Assembly: GCA_015179025.1 (NCBI GenBank)
Contig: WHUX01000014.1
Location: 1-64,000 of the forward strand
Length of the DNA: 64,000 nucleotides
Direction of reading: 5' to 3'
Origin: Terfezia claveryi
Lineage: Eukaryota; Ascomycota; Pezizomycetes; Pezizales; Pezizaceae
Positions 46,435-58,353 of this stretch are shown in pieces. The position numbers and the translations under genes were made by a program. A model generated the notes under the pieces. It ran no database searches. It was not told where the DNA came from and saw only the letters and a program-made list of their open reading frames with translations. Numbering within the stretch: position 1 is the stretch's first letter; every line of letters starts with the position of its first letter.

Positions 46435-46910
46435 TCGGTAGCGCTACTGTATCACATACATATGCGCTGTGAACGACATATGCGGGTTTCAGGATCTCAC
46501 GAGACATGCCATTGTTATATGAACGTCGGAGATTGAAATGTACACTGTGATTATCCATAATGCCATCAAGGAAGCCTCTACACGTGCTGTCCCTGAATAT
46601 ATGTCCAGGCGGTTTCTGGAGGCAGCTTCCTCCACCGGTCCAAAACTACTACTCGGTATGGGCCTAAACCAAAGCTATTAGCTCAGAGAGTGTTCCAGCA
46701 CCGTCCCGGCCCAGTAAAGCTAATCCACCACCTGATCTTCTGTGACATCACTAAAAAATATCTTATATGACTTCTAGATTCAATAGTTTTTACTGTACCC
46801 ATTGAATAGATCTTGGCGCTCAAATATGGCTTATGATCCTTGTGCCAACCAGACTACTTATGATCTAGATCTACGTGTCCCATTGCATATGTATGTGATA
46901 GCGCTACCGA
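46435..46910. mobile_element. MITE copy 2, diverged and carrying an insertion
   Basis: This copy is related along most of its length to 34186-34606, with ends TCGGTAGCGCTA and its complement. It differs by several small indels. One is an 18-bp TAGTCTGG-family insertion at 46839 with a 9-bp duplication. Confidence 0.85.
46839..46856 (+). mobile_element. Short TAGTCTGG-family insertion, 9-bp duplication
   Basis: CTTGTGCCAACCAGACTA is flanked by CTTATGATC on both sides (46830-46838 and 46857-46865). The related MITE at 34186 has a single TATGATCT here, which represents the empty site. Confidence 0.85.
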
Positions 46911-48553
46911 ATAGACATGTAGCAATGTCGGGCTTGGCTTTCCACACGTGCCTGAGCCAAGGCCGACAATTCCAACGCTAACCCAATGCTTGGCACAACC
47001 TGGAATTTTGTATATAAACTGTCCATCCCCCCTTCCTTTCCGTTTCTTTTTTTTTCTCTTCATACTTACCTTGCGCCAAGCTCTTCGCTCATAAAAGTTG
47101 AGCTTCGAGCACAGGTCTAGCATTGCACACCGCTGGACTCTTGTGCCCGTGAATGGCCTTCGGGTCACTTCGGGCGCGTAGTTTTTGATTTTACAAATTT
47201 CTTGGTCTTGATTTACTTCGAGGTTGAGTATGAAGAGTACTTTTTTTTTTTTTGTTGCTCTCTGGTCGCTGAACTGGAGGGTAAGAAAACAATAAAATAT
47301 TCGCTTCTCGTGCTGTCTTTTTCGCCTCTTTGTGTCCTGTTGGCTTGTCTACCATTCTGCAACATGGTTGTAATGTCGCAAAATTTGCTGCACGTGATGG
47401 GCAATGAAGTAAATCACAGATGTATACAAAATAATCCTCCCATCAGAACCATATCAGAACCATCGGAGAGACTAATCGGCAACTGATCGTACTACATACT
47501 CATCGCATGTTCCTCCCTTCGCCTAGCCGTCATGCTTCTACTCTTTCCATCTCTTAAGGGCCTACCTAGGTACCGAGGATAAAACAATGGCGCAATCATG
47601 AAGGCCTCAGGTTTCAACTCAGGTGGCTCATGCACAAATATGACTCTCCAGTGGCCTCGCCACATAAGGTTCCATAGTCCGGTTGGAATATCCGGTCTCG
47701 GCCAAGCGCCTTGATCGAGTATGATAAGCTCACCCAGCCACTAGGGGCGTCCGCTTGAATTGCATAGCCAATAGAAAAAAATAAGACTTACAAAACTCCC
47801 GATGATGGCGTGGTGATGATGATGATCGAGATAGAACAAAGTACGAGGGTGAATATATGATGTTCTCCTAGCTATTAGTCAGGTTTTCCACCAAGCTGCA
47901 ATTGACGGCACAATGTTATCAGGGTAAATATGTAAATGTTGAACCTGGCCATGGAATATCAGAAACTGCGTACAGCTGTTGGAGAATGGACAAGAATAGT
48001 CCCTGATCGACTAACTTCCCTCTAGATGTGGTTGAAAAAACGTAGGCACAAACATGGGCTATAACAAGTATATATTGGAATCAGAATCTAGATCTAGATG
48101 GCAAGTCCTATAGCCTCTCGCAGTGCTTTGTGCTGTCCTTAACTACTATTCAGTATTCAGTTTTGTTTGGATACAGTAGCATCCAATGTAGGTGGTTGTG
48201 CGTACTGCTGGGAGGATAAGCTGAAATAGGGAGCATGATATAAAAGGGTATTGAAGAAATTCGGAAAGTTGATTTAGGAAGGAAGCTGAGACGAGACTGT
48301 TATCAGCTTGGTACCCGGCTAAACTTGAAGAAAGGGTCGAAACAGGGCCCTGGCTTTGTTGGGCGGGTAAGGTGTTGGAGAGTGTAACCGCTATGACAAA
48401 ACGTGATCACTAGGTGCCAGGTTTGCCTAGACACCGATAATATAGTGTACGCTCACATAAGGTATCGCGCCACAGCAGCAGACTGGATGGGACAGTAAAG
48501 ACGCCCTACCCTGCTTTCCAATTGACATAATTGTGAAATCTCTAGTCTTTTCT
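46911..48553. other. Intergenic region, nothing recognised
   Basis: The T runs near 47048 and 47241 and several short ORFs carry no recognisable domain. No gene is supported. Confidence 0.5.
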
Positions 48554-48576
48554 TAGTCTGGTTGCCTCGAAAGAGG
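48554..48576 (-). mobile_element. Short TAGTCTGG-family insertion, 9-bp duplication
   Basis: The 23-bp unit starts TAGTCTGGTTGCCTCG and is flanked by GTCTTTTCT on both sides (48545-48553 and 48577-48585). Confidence 0.75.
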
Positions 48577-48643
48577 GTCTTTTCTAATAGAAAGAATATT
48601 CTTCTGCCAAGCCCATTATACCATGAACGCAGTGCTGTGACCC

Positions 48644-48673
48644 TCCACAGGAGGTGTTGTGCCAACCAGACTA
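48644..48673 (+). mobile_element. Short TAGTCTGG-family insertion, 11-bp duplication
   Basis: The 30-bp unit starts TCCACAGGAGG and ends GTGCCAACCAGACTA. It is flanked by TGCTGTGACCC on both sides (48633-48643 and 48674-48684). Confidence 0.85.
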
Positions 48674-48800
48674 TGCTGTGACCCAAGGGTAGTCATCTGA
48701 TTCTCGTATTTCCTTTTCAGGTAACTAAAATAAGTTAACGTTCCAGCCCAATGTGTTAAATATTACCCTGAACAAGGATAATTTAGTTGTTCTCATTCCT

Positions 48801-48887
48801 TTTTTTTATATTTTATTTAAAAACTAGTTACTACCTATGCGGCCCCGTTGGGGGGGCCATGAGGAGCCACCCGGAAACCCGGGTGGG
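48801..48887 (-). mobile_element. SINE-like retroposon copy 2
   Basis: It shares the head with the copy at 45733: ACTA(C)CTATGCGGCCCCGT, then GGGCCATGAGGAGCCACCC on the plus strand, with a T-rich (minus-strand A-rich) end. The flanks GTTCTCATT and GTTATCATG match at 7 of 9 positions, compatible with a decayed target duplication. Confidence 0.6.
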
Positions 48888-51543
48888 TGTTATCATGCAA
48901 GTATAACAATGTTCTAGTTATACAGTCATCTAAAACTGGATCCATTCCAATTCGTGCCCGGTACCGGTACCTACTAGTACTAGTACTAGCAATTACGATG
49001 TCCATCCCTGGTCTGGTCGGGACCCCAATATGTGCATGTGGTGCTCAATGTATTACATTACATACACATGGCCATCAGTATCTACCTATCGAGGTGCATG
49101 AGGGTAATGAGTCAATAAATGAAAGCTGATGGCCTATGCATGTACTAGTATTTGGCTTTGCCCTGAAGCTAAACCAATACCTAATAAAGGTAATGGTAGA
49201 CCTAGGCATTGACCCAGAGCGATCGAATCCTCAGATGCGAAGCATCGTCATATGTGCATGATATAACACGACACAGATTCAGCCTAAAGAAATATGGACA
49301 ACAGCTAGCTGCGTGAGAGCGATCCTTTTTAACTCATCCCAAAGCATACATAGGTACTCTAGTTGGCCAATTGCAAAGGCAAGAGGTTTGAGTCACACAC
49401 AAACCGCTTCTATGTATGACTTTAGCTTATCGACGTCGACGCGAATATGGCTATAGTACCGTTTGAATTTTAAGCTCATCGGCTTTAATGAAGCCTTTAG
49501 GTTTGATCTTAGCAGTGTAGAATCCGTTTTCTTGAACAACTGACCTATCATGTATAATTTCCTGCTGTCTCAAGATAACAGTTCCTGGTCAGCCATGAGT
49601 AAGCAATCCCAAGACAAGGCCTAGGCGTACGATCGACTTGGATGTACAATATTTGGTGATGTAAGACATGCCTCAAGCTCATGATTATTGGCATCAACTC
49701 AAAGACATAACTACCTACATGAACATCCATCATCCAACTCTGGGATTGCGCAATACCGTGAGCAGAAAGTACAGTTAGATATCTCATGATCTAGCGTGTA
49801 TGTAATCGCTCGAACGAGGTCGAGGGATGCGAGCCGTCACGGCCCGGATGCATGCGGGCTGGCCTTCGCTTCCTTACCCACGATTCAATGGTTCATTACC
49901 AAGTGTGAGACCAACAAGGAAAAAATGATACTTATGCTACCAGCCAGCATAGTTACATGCAACTATTACACACGGGCCGGGATCATTTCGACTAGAGGTA
50001 CAAACTGCATTGTAATGCCAATACATTCCACCCATCATCCCAACATTTATACGACTCAACTTCATGATCTGCCGCCCCCCGGCTTCTGTGCCACGCTGGA
50101 TCTTCAGAAGGACGATATGCAGTACGTGTATATGTTGAGCTTGTGTTTGCGCTTAAATCGCTCTGCCGTGTGTTCATGCTGTAGAGTATAGGTATACCTA
50201 GATTTACTAGTAATTATACAATTATAGATTACATGTACATGGATGTCTGAATATGGGTCTGTGTACATGTACATACGAACGTGACATTATATTGGCACGG
50301 GAACGGGAAAGTACTGAACTCGCCTCAGTTTCTCCCAAAACACATATTTGGCAGATGCTAGATAAATATTATACCCAATATCGTCGGTGTGTACAGTCCA
50401 GGTGCCGGTGTTGTGACGTGACTACATACTTTTAAATAATACATGCCTTAGGGTGATTTGTTTATCTGTATCACGTGCTCAATATAACATACATACATGG
50501 GCAGTACCTTAAGTGGTCATGCCTACAGATGCCCGCGGGAACTTGCTTCCTGTGGCGCGTTCATTAAGTATACGGTACCTCTAGATCTGGAAGACTAGCT
50601 TAATCAGCTCGGAGGTTCTGGGACTTGGATCGAAGCACAACATTGGCTAGGATGAGAGTGATTGGGCTGTAATTGGGCCTTGTGAACACACGGACGTTGA
50701 AAGCTGGTATTACTCAAGTTAGCCCCACCAGAAATGCTCTACATACCATCGTACCGGGGTTATGTTTTCAGAGCATATTTCGGGGAATTCAGGGCTATGA
50801 CAAATTGAAATATGAAGAAAACTGGTATAAACATCTTACCAGTCTTGACACACAGGATATCCCTACCCCAGACATTCGATTATAAAAACGGTATTGATTT
50901 GGGAGGAGCTCGCCACCAACGAATCTGACTGGCGCCTTGGAAAGGCACTCAGACTTAAGACATTGCCCTTCCCCGGTTATTATTTCATATGCACGCATTA
51001 TCATGCAGATCTTGCTCGGCATAGCGGCATGAGGCCTGGCATGCGTGGTAGCACATGTGCTTATATTCAGAATTCAATGCAGCAAGTGAGTGCAAGATAT
51101 AGAGTGATGCTAAACAGGCTTGATACTGTTGATCTCAAACCTGTATAGAATATAGTCTGATTATAGACCCTATGATACTAGAATAGTCTCGATCAGACCC
51201 TCGTAGATGATAGAATTGTTGCTGATGTCACTCATGCTGGAGTGAAAGGAATGCAAGGCAGCCGGAACTAAGGAGACACCCCTTTAAACATGAAACATAA
51301 AAATTATGTGGGTACCGGACCGCTTGCATGTACGTACAAACCCTCTATCTCAACAGCAAGTGCTGTAACACCCATGCCTAATTTCCACATGGAAATGGCA
51401 CCCTCAACATACTGTAACTCTAAAAATACAAAACCGAATGACTAGAATGGTATACGGTAGCTTAAACTACACATGCTCAATATAGAGTACCTATAACTAT
51501 GGCTTGAAGTTGATGGTACAGAAGAAAATTCCGCCGCGCCCTG
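48888..51543. other. Intergenic region before WSS1
   Basis: No gene is supported over 2.65 kb. ORFs of 60-131 codons here show no domain, signal peptide or conserved motif that I can identify. A TACTAGTACTAGTACTAG microsatellite lies at about 48971-48990. Confidence 0.5.
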
Positions 51544-53445
51544 TTATCGTGCCTCTCCACAGACAGCACATCTCCCGCAATCAGGTGAATTCCAGTATTC
51601 CCCGCCACTCCTGCACTTCCAAGAGCCCGTATATGTTTTCGGGTTTAGGACATTGGCGCAGACGGTGCAGGTGATGCTAGATGGTGGGTTGGCGGTGGAA
51701 CATGCCACACAGGTAAAATTAGGAGCTCGAAACTGAGTTCCTTCTTTATTACGTGAAGAGTCCTGTTGGGCCCTCGTTCCTTTTTCTTTTCCGTCTTGAA
51801 AAGCTCTCATTGTTGATACACCCTTGTTCACACGTGTAGTTTTTTTACCCACGGCCGGATTTTTTTGCGAGCCATCGCTGTCGTCGATATAAATGATTGA
51901 TGGTGTTTTAGCCCTACTTTCTACCTTGGACACGAAAGCGTCTATGGTACCTTGCGGCCCCTTCCGTGATGGACCTGAAACACCCTGGGACTGCGTGTTT
52001 GCCTCTTTCATGTTAAATATTCCACCGCCTTGGCCACCGATGGTGGCACATCCTTTCAGTTCCTGCCATTCTCTGGCTCGCTCCTCGTCGTCACTAGCAT
52101 CCTCCTTAGCACTGACAGGCACTAGTCGTTTCCCACCACCAATGTCCACTGCATTCTTTTCGTCTTCTTGATCGTATTCCCATCCATCCTCCCATTCAGA
52201 ACTTGTGCTCTCCCCATCATCACTCGTCACTTTCTCTTCACCATCCTCCTTTTTCTCAGTCTCAAGTCGTTTCAGTGCTGCTGCTGCCCTCAATTCCCTA
52301 CTCCGCTTGCTACTGGCTATTTTTGGTGCTTTTGAAGCTGTATTTGCAGATGCCTTACGCTTCCCTGATTCTAATTTGACTCGTTCCGTATCATCTCCAC
52401 CAAGCCTCTCCCCTTCCCCTAGGCCGAACTTACGCTCTTTCCGGCGTTGCTGTCTCTCAGCATATGTAATCTTTCGCTTCGGAGCACCTGCTTCTTGACG
52501 CCGACGGGCTCGATATGTTCCACCACAGAGGGATTGGGGTAGCTCATTCTCGGAAAGAGGACGAGAATGTAAGAAAGGTTGATTGCAGTTTAGAACACGA
52601 CCAACAGACCAAAAACCTTCACCGGTGTAGCCTTTGACGTGCAGGGCGTGTAGCTCATTGGCGAACTTGTTCCGTACTGACCAAAATGCACTAGAGTGAT
52701 TCTATCAATACCGGAAAAAAAGATCAGTAAGAGAGGAGGAAAACCGATTATCAAACATCCGGTGATAATGTGATACGGACCATTTGCAGTATATGAGCAA
52801 GTTCATGTATCTGTCATGGAGGGAAGTCAATACATATACACCGAGACACGAGCCTTTTGAAAAGGAATACCATAGTATATTGGACTTGCTCGAAGGACAG
52901 CCACATATGTGTTCGAGGGTGTTTGAGCACTAGCTGTATGCATTCACCGGCATTGACTATCACCAATATTAATCTCTGAACTTTGTCCTAAGTACGACCC
53001 CTACGTACAGTTCCGGCCCCAGAACTCCATGTTCGGGGGAAACTCTTCAAGCCTAATGGGATACACAGCACCAAATAATCAGCCAACCACAGATGCCTCT
53101 CCTGCAACCATGGGTGAAACATACGACATGACATTTAGGTGGTTACTTCGCATTATCTAACCATCTCACAACTGTCAGAACGAGCTCCACATTCGGCTCA
53201 TCAACCCCTGAGAGTTGCGTGCGTGCTGTGAGGATCTGTACCGGAACTACTACAGCAGCAACTCTTTCCAAAAAATCTTGGGCAATAGCTTTGTCTGGTC
53301 CTTCAAGAGGTTTGATAAATACGATCTGGTCATTTGGTTGCCGCCGTCTAGAATTAATGCCTGTGTTCGAAGCTCGTTAGCTAGGTAGATTGAAAATCTA
53401 AGGCCTGGATCTAGAGCTAGACTCACGTTCAATACCCAGTGGCAT
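51544..53445 (-). CDS. WSS1: Wss1-like DNA-protein crosslink protease (WLM domain)
   Basis: Six exons join in frame to about 516 aa: 53445-53427, 53360-53147, 53052-53009, 52956-52871, 52810-52781 and 52701-51544. The WLM domain begins MPLGIER and continues NDQIVFIKPLEGPD, LEEFPPNMEFWGRNFNAGEC and IQLVLK. Zinc ligands come from IHELAHILQM (HExxH, on its own 30-nt exon) followed by NHSSAFW. A SUMO-interacting-like IIYIDDSD and two C-terminal RanBP2-type fingers (FTCVACST...CTVCAN; WKCRSGG...CAVCGE) follow. Wss1/SPRTN proteases digest proteins crosslinked to DNA in the nucleus. About 25 residues after AAVVVP exceed the family norm, so an additional intron there is possible. Confidence 0.88.
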
Positions 53446-53905
53446 ATCTTGACTCGCAGTTACTCCAAATACTCCTAGACTACACAGCTTCGCCAACTCA
53501 AGTTGATGGGGAAAACGCAAGGATTACAGTGCAGGTATGCGCTTAGACTAGCTTAGGCGTTAGCGGCGAAGTACTGAAGTGGTACCGGTACTAAGTATTC
53601 CTTGGCATGAATATAGAAGAAATAAAGATATAGCCTAAGTAAACGTATAAATACATTAAGCGGCTCAGGAATGACGATCAACCAACACCACACATACGTT
53701 TACCCATACCAAAGTAAGCAAATAGCAGCAAATAATGAGAGCCCTTTGATACCTAAGCTTAACAAACTTGCAAATCCACCTTAAGTTAACGCCAGCCCAA
53801 TGCCTCATTCCAGTAGCACTTCCTGGTGCCCTTCAATTACCAACTCTCCTAACTGCTCCTAACCTCGTGATCCCTTTTAAGGTTCCTTCGCCAATCACCC
53901 ATTGC
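53446..53905. other. Intergenic spacer WSS1 to orphan ORF
   Basis: This 460-bp spacer contains the WSS1 upstream region and the 3' flank of the ORF at 53906. No feature is recognised. Confidence 0.5.
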
Positions 53906-54745
53906 TTATTGCTCTCCGCAAAAAGTACCATGCTTATCTATATTTATCCAAGTCCCAGTAACTCCTGTGACGCCAAAAACATGACCTAGATCTCCTTCTC
54001 CACCTACCATACTTGCGTTAATGCTCCAGTTGTATGCGTCACTTCGCACTCCCTCTGACATGCCATTTGATTGGCTATTCATCCACGAAACATTTTCCTC
54101 ATTCATCCCATTGCATAGAGTTGCCCAGATACGTCTGAGTTCCTCTGAATTCTCATGTGTATCATTCATGGAGGGTTCGTATGGTAGTTGGAGGAAGGGG
54201 GCCTCAAGAGGGGCCATGTAACTTTTTTGTTGCAATGAACTCTGCGTATTGAAGTTCATTGCACCTGGCTCAAAATTGGAGTTTAAACATGCTAAAGTTG
54301 TCAATAGCTGAACTGGCTGCTGAGGGATAGTGGTTGGAAATATATATGTGTTTTGCATATTGTGGGTTTGAGCAATAGGAAGATTCAGGTTTGTCCAATT
54401 CGAAGCGTTCGAATAGTGTCCTGATGATGAGTCCTCTGATTTCGCGGAGATGGGGATAAGCCCTGGAAGAAGTATTCCAAAACTCGAAGAAATTGGAGCG
54501 GAAGCCATTACTTGATAGGGAGGTGGGAGGTGGTAAAAGGCGAGAGACCCCTGCCACAAAGAGCCTCCATACCAATCAACATTAGAAGTATTGGCTCTAG
54601 GAACTGTGATGGCAGGTGAGAATAGTGCCTCATCATACCACACAGCAGTTTCTGATAATGTTCTTAGTTGTTGGGACATATCAGCCTCGCATTCTGCTCC
54701 CGATAGAGAAGGGGTCGCCTTTGGGGAGGTTGGCCGGGTATCCAT
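53906..54745 (-). CDS. Orphan 279-aa protein
   Basis: This is an intact single-exon ORF with a good start context (CTACAATGG). The product starts MDTRPTSPKATPSLSGAECE, is rich in Asn, Ser, Thr and Pro, and has many tryptophans in hydrophobic patches (VDWYGGSLWQGSLAFYHLPP). It has no signal peptide, membrane span or cysteine pattern. I recognise no family. Its length without a stop in moderately AT-rich DNA argues for a gene, possibly lineage-specific. The composition would suit a transcription-activation-like, disordered protein, but that is speculation. Confidence 0.5.
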   Translation of the reverse strand: MDTRPTSPKATPSLSGAECEADMSQQLRTLSETAVWYDEALFSPAITVPRANTSNVDWYGGSLWQGSLAFYHLPPPYQVMASAPISSSFGILLPGLIPISAKSEDSSSGHYSNASNWTNLNLPIAQTHNMQNTYIFPTTIPQQPVQLLTTLACLNSNFEPGAMNFNTQSSLQQKSYMAPLEAPFLQLPYEPSMNDTHENSEELRRIWATLCNGMNEENVSWMNSQSNGMSEGVRSDAYNWSINASMVGGEGDLGHVFGVTGVTGTWINIDKHGTFCGEQ

Positions 54746-57117
54746 TGTAGTTATACCGATTAGGTCTGAGAGTTCTACTTCGAGACTCGAGTTATTAGGT
54801 ACGTTTAGGGAAATTGCACGAACAGGAATTTGTTTGAAGCTTTCAGGTCGTCTTCACTTGCAAGCACTAAGCTCTCGAGCGCTTTTATCGAAGGTCTGGG
54901 TAGGTGGACGGGGTGTGGGTGCTTCATTTATATAAATAGTGATGCCTAAGGCGAGTAATTCCAAAAAATAATATAACGCCGAAGGAGGAGGAATGGGAAC
55001 ATTTCAAGACATTAACGGGAAGAGAAGTACCTGTGACAATTGCATCTTTATTGATTATTATCAGCTGGGGTAACGTGGGGTCACATTTCGGGTGTTCTAG
55101 TCAATTGTACACTACCATATTGAGAAGAACTGTAATTGTTAGAAATTTCCACAGACATTCAAACATCACCGTGGCTTCCCCGGCAGAGGACCTCCCTGTG
55201 GCTTCCCTGGCAGAGTTCGACTTCTTTGCCCTTGGGTCGATCGCAAAGCGCCATCCGGCAAACGAATCCTTCAGTCTTGACAACGAACTAACCAGTTCGA
55301 CCACTCGTTCAGTTCAGAACTCGTAGGCGGTCTCAGCGGAACGGATGGGTACTCTTACTATTTGGTACCGTTAGCCATTCGTTACCACGCTACGGCTACA
55401 GCCGAATGAAGACAAATTCGGAGGCTGATCATACCACAAAACCAACTGCGATGCAGCTTCCCATCGCTTACCCACTTCACCCAGTAATTATCTGCATTCT
55501 AGCTGTGGTTTACTTTTTTCTATCCTATCGCCCAGGGCTGTTGCCAAACGCAATTGGTCACTTCCTGCCCTATCACAAAGACCTACTTATTGGTGCGGTA
55601 TTTTCATGGACCAAATAAGCAGTGTCAGATGGGATAGGACTATTCTTGTGGCTGAACGAATAATAGATACAGACCTTGCAAGCCTAGGTAGATAGATAGA
55701 TGCTGCGTACTAATGCAATGCCGTAGAGTAAGGATGGTGATAGCTATGTTGTATATATTTATATATATGTATAATACGGAGCGAGTCTGATATGTACATA
55801 AAGAACATTCTTGTTCTAGTTGTTCTTGAGTAGGCAGAAGGTTCCTTTTCAGTTTATGCGGTGGTGGTCGGTGGTGGACCCGTACTCGTTTTCGCCTTCT
55901 ACTACAGTTGGCATTGAGATGTGGATATTGTTAGTAAAAAAAGTGCTTATTGTCGGTATTATCATATGTTATATGAACCACTCATTCGATATTAGGAGCA
56001 GCAAACCTTGCTCTTGGGCATCAGGTGCTTAATTGTCCGACTGTGGCTCATGGGGCCCCCAAAAAATATGGTAATCATGTTTAATCACTTTCCTCGGTAC
56101 CTGCTATTCTCCGGTGCATAAGGACGTCGCGTCACGTGGCATAGAGGCAGGTTAAGAGCTAGTATCATTTCTGCTCTACGTAGCTAGCTTCGGCAAATGT
56201 GCAGGTCTCTTGGTTTAAGGAATACTTACTTAAGGTACCGGTACTCGTATTGCACGGGCTTTGAAGTCGCTCCCGGCGGCCCATTAGGGACTTTCATCTC
56301 GTGATTAACACATTAGTCGGTGTTGTGCCAACAAGATGAACATTCAGTTCAACATTCAACGAGACTAGCACAGTCATACAGGTGAAATTAGACTCGGGCA
56401 TGTTCATTATCCCTGATATGCAGTAGATAACGTTGCTTCAAGGCGGCTGATGAGAGGAAAGAATCTCGACACAGCCTAAAGTCGCTATTAGACTGGCCTC
56501 AACTTAGCTATACAGTATAAGCCGATGTCAACAGGGCCTCTCCTCTGATTCCATGGGGCTTCTACACATCTCAGGGAAGATCCACCAGTCTACCGTAGTA
56601 TTGAAGTCCTGGTAATTGCTAATACTCTACCTTTATTTGCGATTAACTGGAGAGGGAGATGAATAGGCACGGATCTATCTAGGGGAAAAGCGGTGTAGTC
56701 TGGATATTCGACGAGTTTTAATTTTGTGGTGTCGATGTAAGGTTCTGGGTATGGTATTCTACACCGTCCGCTATCGCTTAAGCTTATTAAAATACTTGTG
56801 GATTAAGTGACCGTTTCTGGGTAATATGAAGGAAGTGATTGGCTATGGACGCAAGGAGCTTGTTCAAGATCATCTTGCTTGAAGCCCACAACACTGTAGC
56901 TGGAGTTGAGGGTATTCGCCGAGCATTCGCTAACTTGCGTTATCCTGAACCAAAGTATTCTCCTACTCCTTACCATCTATTGCGTCCCGAAGGATGGTGC
57001 ATACGAGCACTGAGTTTTTTTCCAATTCCCCCCAAAAAGAACTGCTGCAAACAAAACCATGGAAGGAACTCTATGAGACTAGAGAGCTGACCTCGCCTGA
57101 TAACTTCTGACAAGACA

Positions 57118-57132
57118 GTGCCAACCAGACTA
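57118..57132 (+). mobile_element. Short TAGTCTGG-family insertion, 9-bp duplication
   Basis: The 15-bp GTGCCAACCAGACTA is flanked by GACAAGACA on both sides (57109-57117 and 57133-57141). Confidence 0.8.
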
Positions 57133-57469
57133 GACAAGACAAAGTGTTCTCACCTACCAAAACTAACTAGATTGACAATAATGTAGGAGCCCTAGGCTGG
57201 TTGGTTTCGCCCATCCACGTGATTAACACCTCACAGAAACACTAGAAAGTTTTGAGACTGGTGTATCAAAACGAATGCTCTGTCTCTACTTATTATTGAT
57301 AATCGCTGCCAAGCTGGCGCTGGACAGGTACTCATTTTCGTCTAGCAACCAGACTAGTTGGTCCCATGGCTCCAATATATACTTGGAATGTCAATTAGCT
57401 ATCATATGTGTAGGAGGAAGACATATTTCACCTGTCCTTATAAAGCTGTTACACGCAGAAACACCCGGC

Positions 57470-57545
57470 GAGCAGAGCAGAGCAGAGCAGAGCAGGGCAG
57501 GGCAGAGCAGGGCAGAGCAGGCAGGGCAGGGCAGGCCAGGGCACA
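57470..57545 (+). repeat. (GAGCA/GGGCA)n minisatellite
   Basis: About 15 tandem pentamers of GAGCA and GGGCA form a strongly purine-skewed array. Confidence 0.9.
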
Positions 57546-58338
57546 GCAGGCAGCACACGCTACATACCTGGCTCTGGCTGGCATCGCGCCCTGCGAAGAG
57601 CCAACCCTACATATACAAGTACCCTGCCATTCCCACTTGATAGTTATGGCAGCACGGAGCCACTTTGCTATCCAGAGAAGATGTGTGTGTGGTTTAGTGA
57701 CTAGGGATGTGGAGCACACTGGGCAGGACAGTCCTGAGCTGCCCACGAAAATGCAGGCAGAAGTCCTCGCATGGCGTCTCGCATGAAGCCTCACATGGGG
57801 CGAGCCCAGTCTCAGGTTTTAATTTGCCCTGGTTACCTGGATCCAGGCGTCTTGTGTGGTTACATAAATTTTTCAATTTAGGAAGCTGCAAAAGTTCTAC
57901 TGGTCGTATGATAAAGACTGGTAAACAAAGGGGTATGTTTGATTTTTTCCTGGGAAGAATCTAGCACCCACCCACTCCTCGTAAAATTCCCCCAACTATA
58001 GAAAATCAGTGTGTATGTGTTGTCATTCGCGGGTTATATAATGCATCTGTGTTGGTATTTTGACCCGTTGCAAAGTAGTACATATCATTGGCTCTAAAGC
58101 TGATCTTCTACGTCTATATAATTTAACCAGACTAAATTTGCTCGTGATCCCAATGTAAGTCATTGAACGCACGGCTCAGGGATTAGGGATAGTCTTTAGT
58201 CCTGCTGCCGCAGTAACAGAGACTTGTATCGTCTCGCTTACGACAGCTTTCGCGCTCTGGAAATGCCATTGAGTTGAGATCTCCTTGACTGGGGGCTCAT
58301 TCGATGCTACGCTATAGTAAATGGTGTTTACACAATAG

Positions 58339-58353
58339 GTGCCAACCAGACTA
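58339..58353 (+). mobile_element. Short TAGTCTGG-family insertion, 9-bp duplication
   Basis: The 15-bp GTGCCAACCAGACTA, identical to the unit at 57118, is flanked by ACACAATAG on both sides (58330-58338 and 58354-58362). Confidence 0.85.

Larger units (their letters stand above)
54746..58338. other. Intergenic region, repeats only
   Basis: No gene is supported. It contains a 25-bp direct repeat (GTGGCTTCCCCGGCAGAG type) near 55172-55216, a small ORF with one membrane-like segment (55406-55618; start MKTNSEADHTTKPTAMQLPI) of doubtful status, an AT-rich tract near 55750, the (GAGCA)n array and TAGTCTGG-family insertions. Confidence 0.5.

Noticed and set aside
49200..49240. GATCGAATCC resembling a tRNA B box
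   Set aside because: No matching acceptor stem, A box or cloverleaf could be folded around it on either strand. No tRNA or rRNA gene was found in the window.
57275..57640. 121-aa ORF with a hydrophobic start and GEQSRAEQ-type repeats
   Set aside because: The repeat part is the translation of the GAGCA minisatellite and is open in several frames; the hydrophobic start alone is not sufficient.
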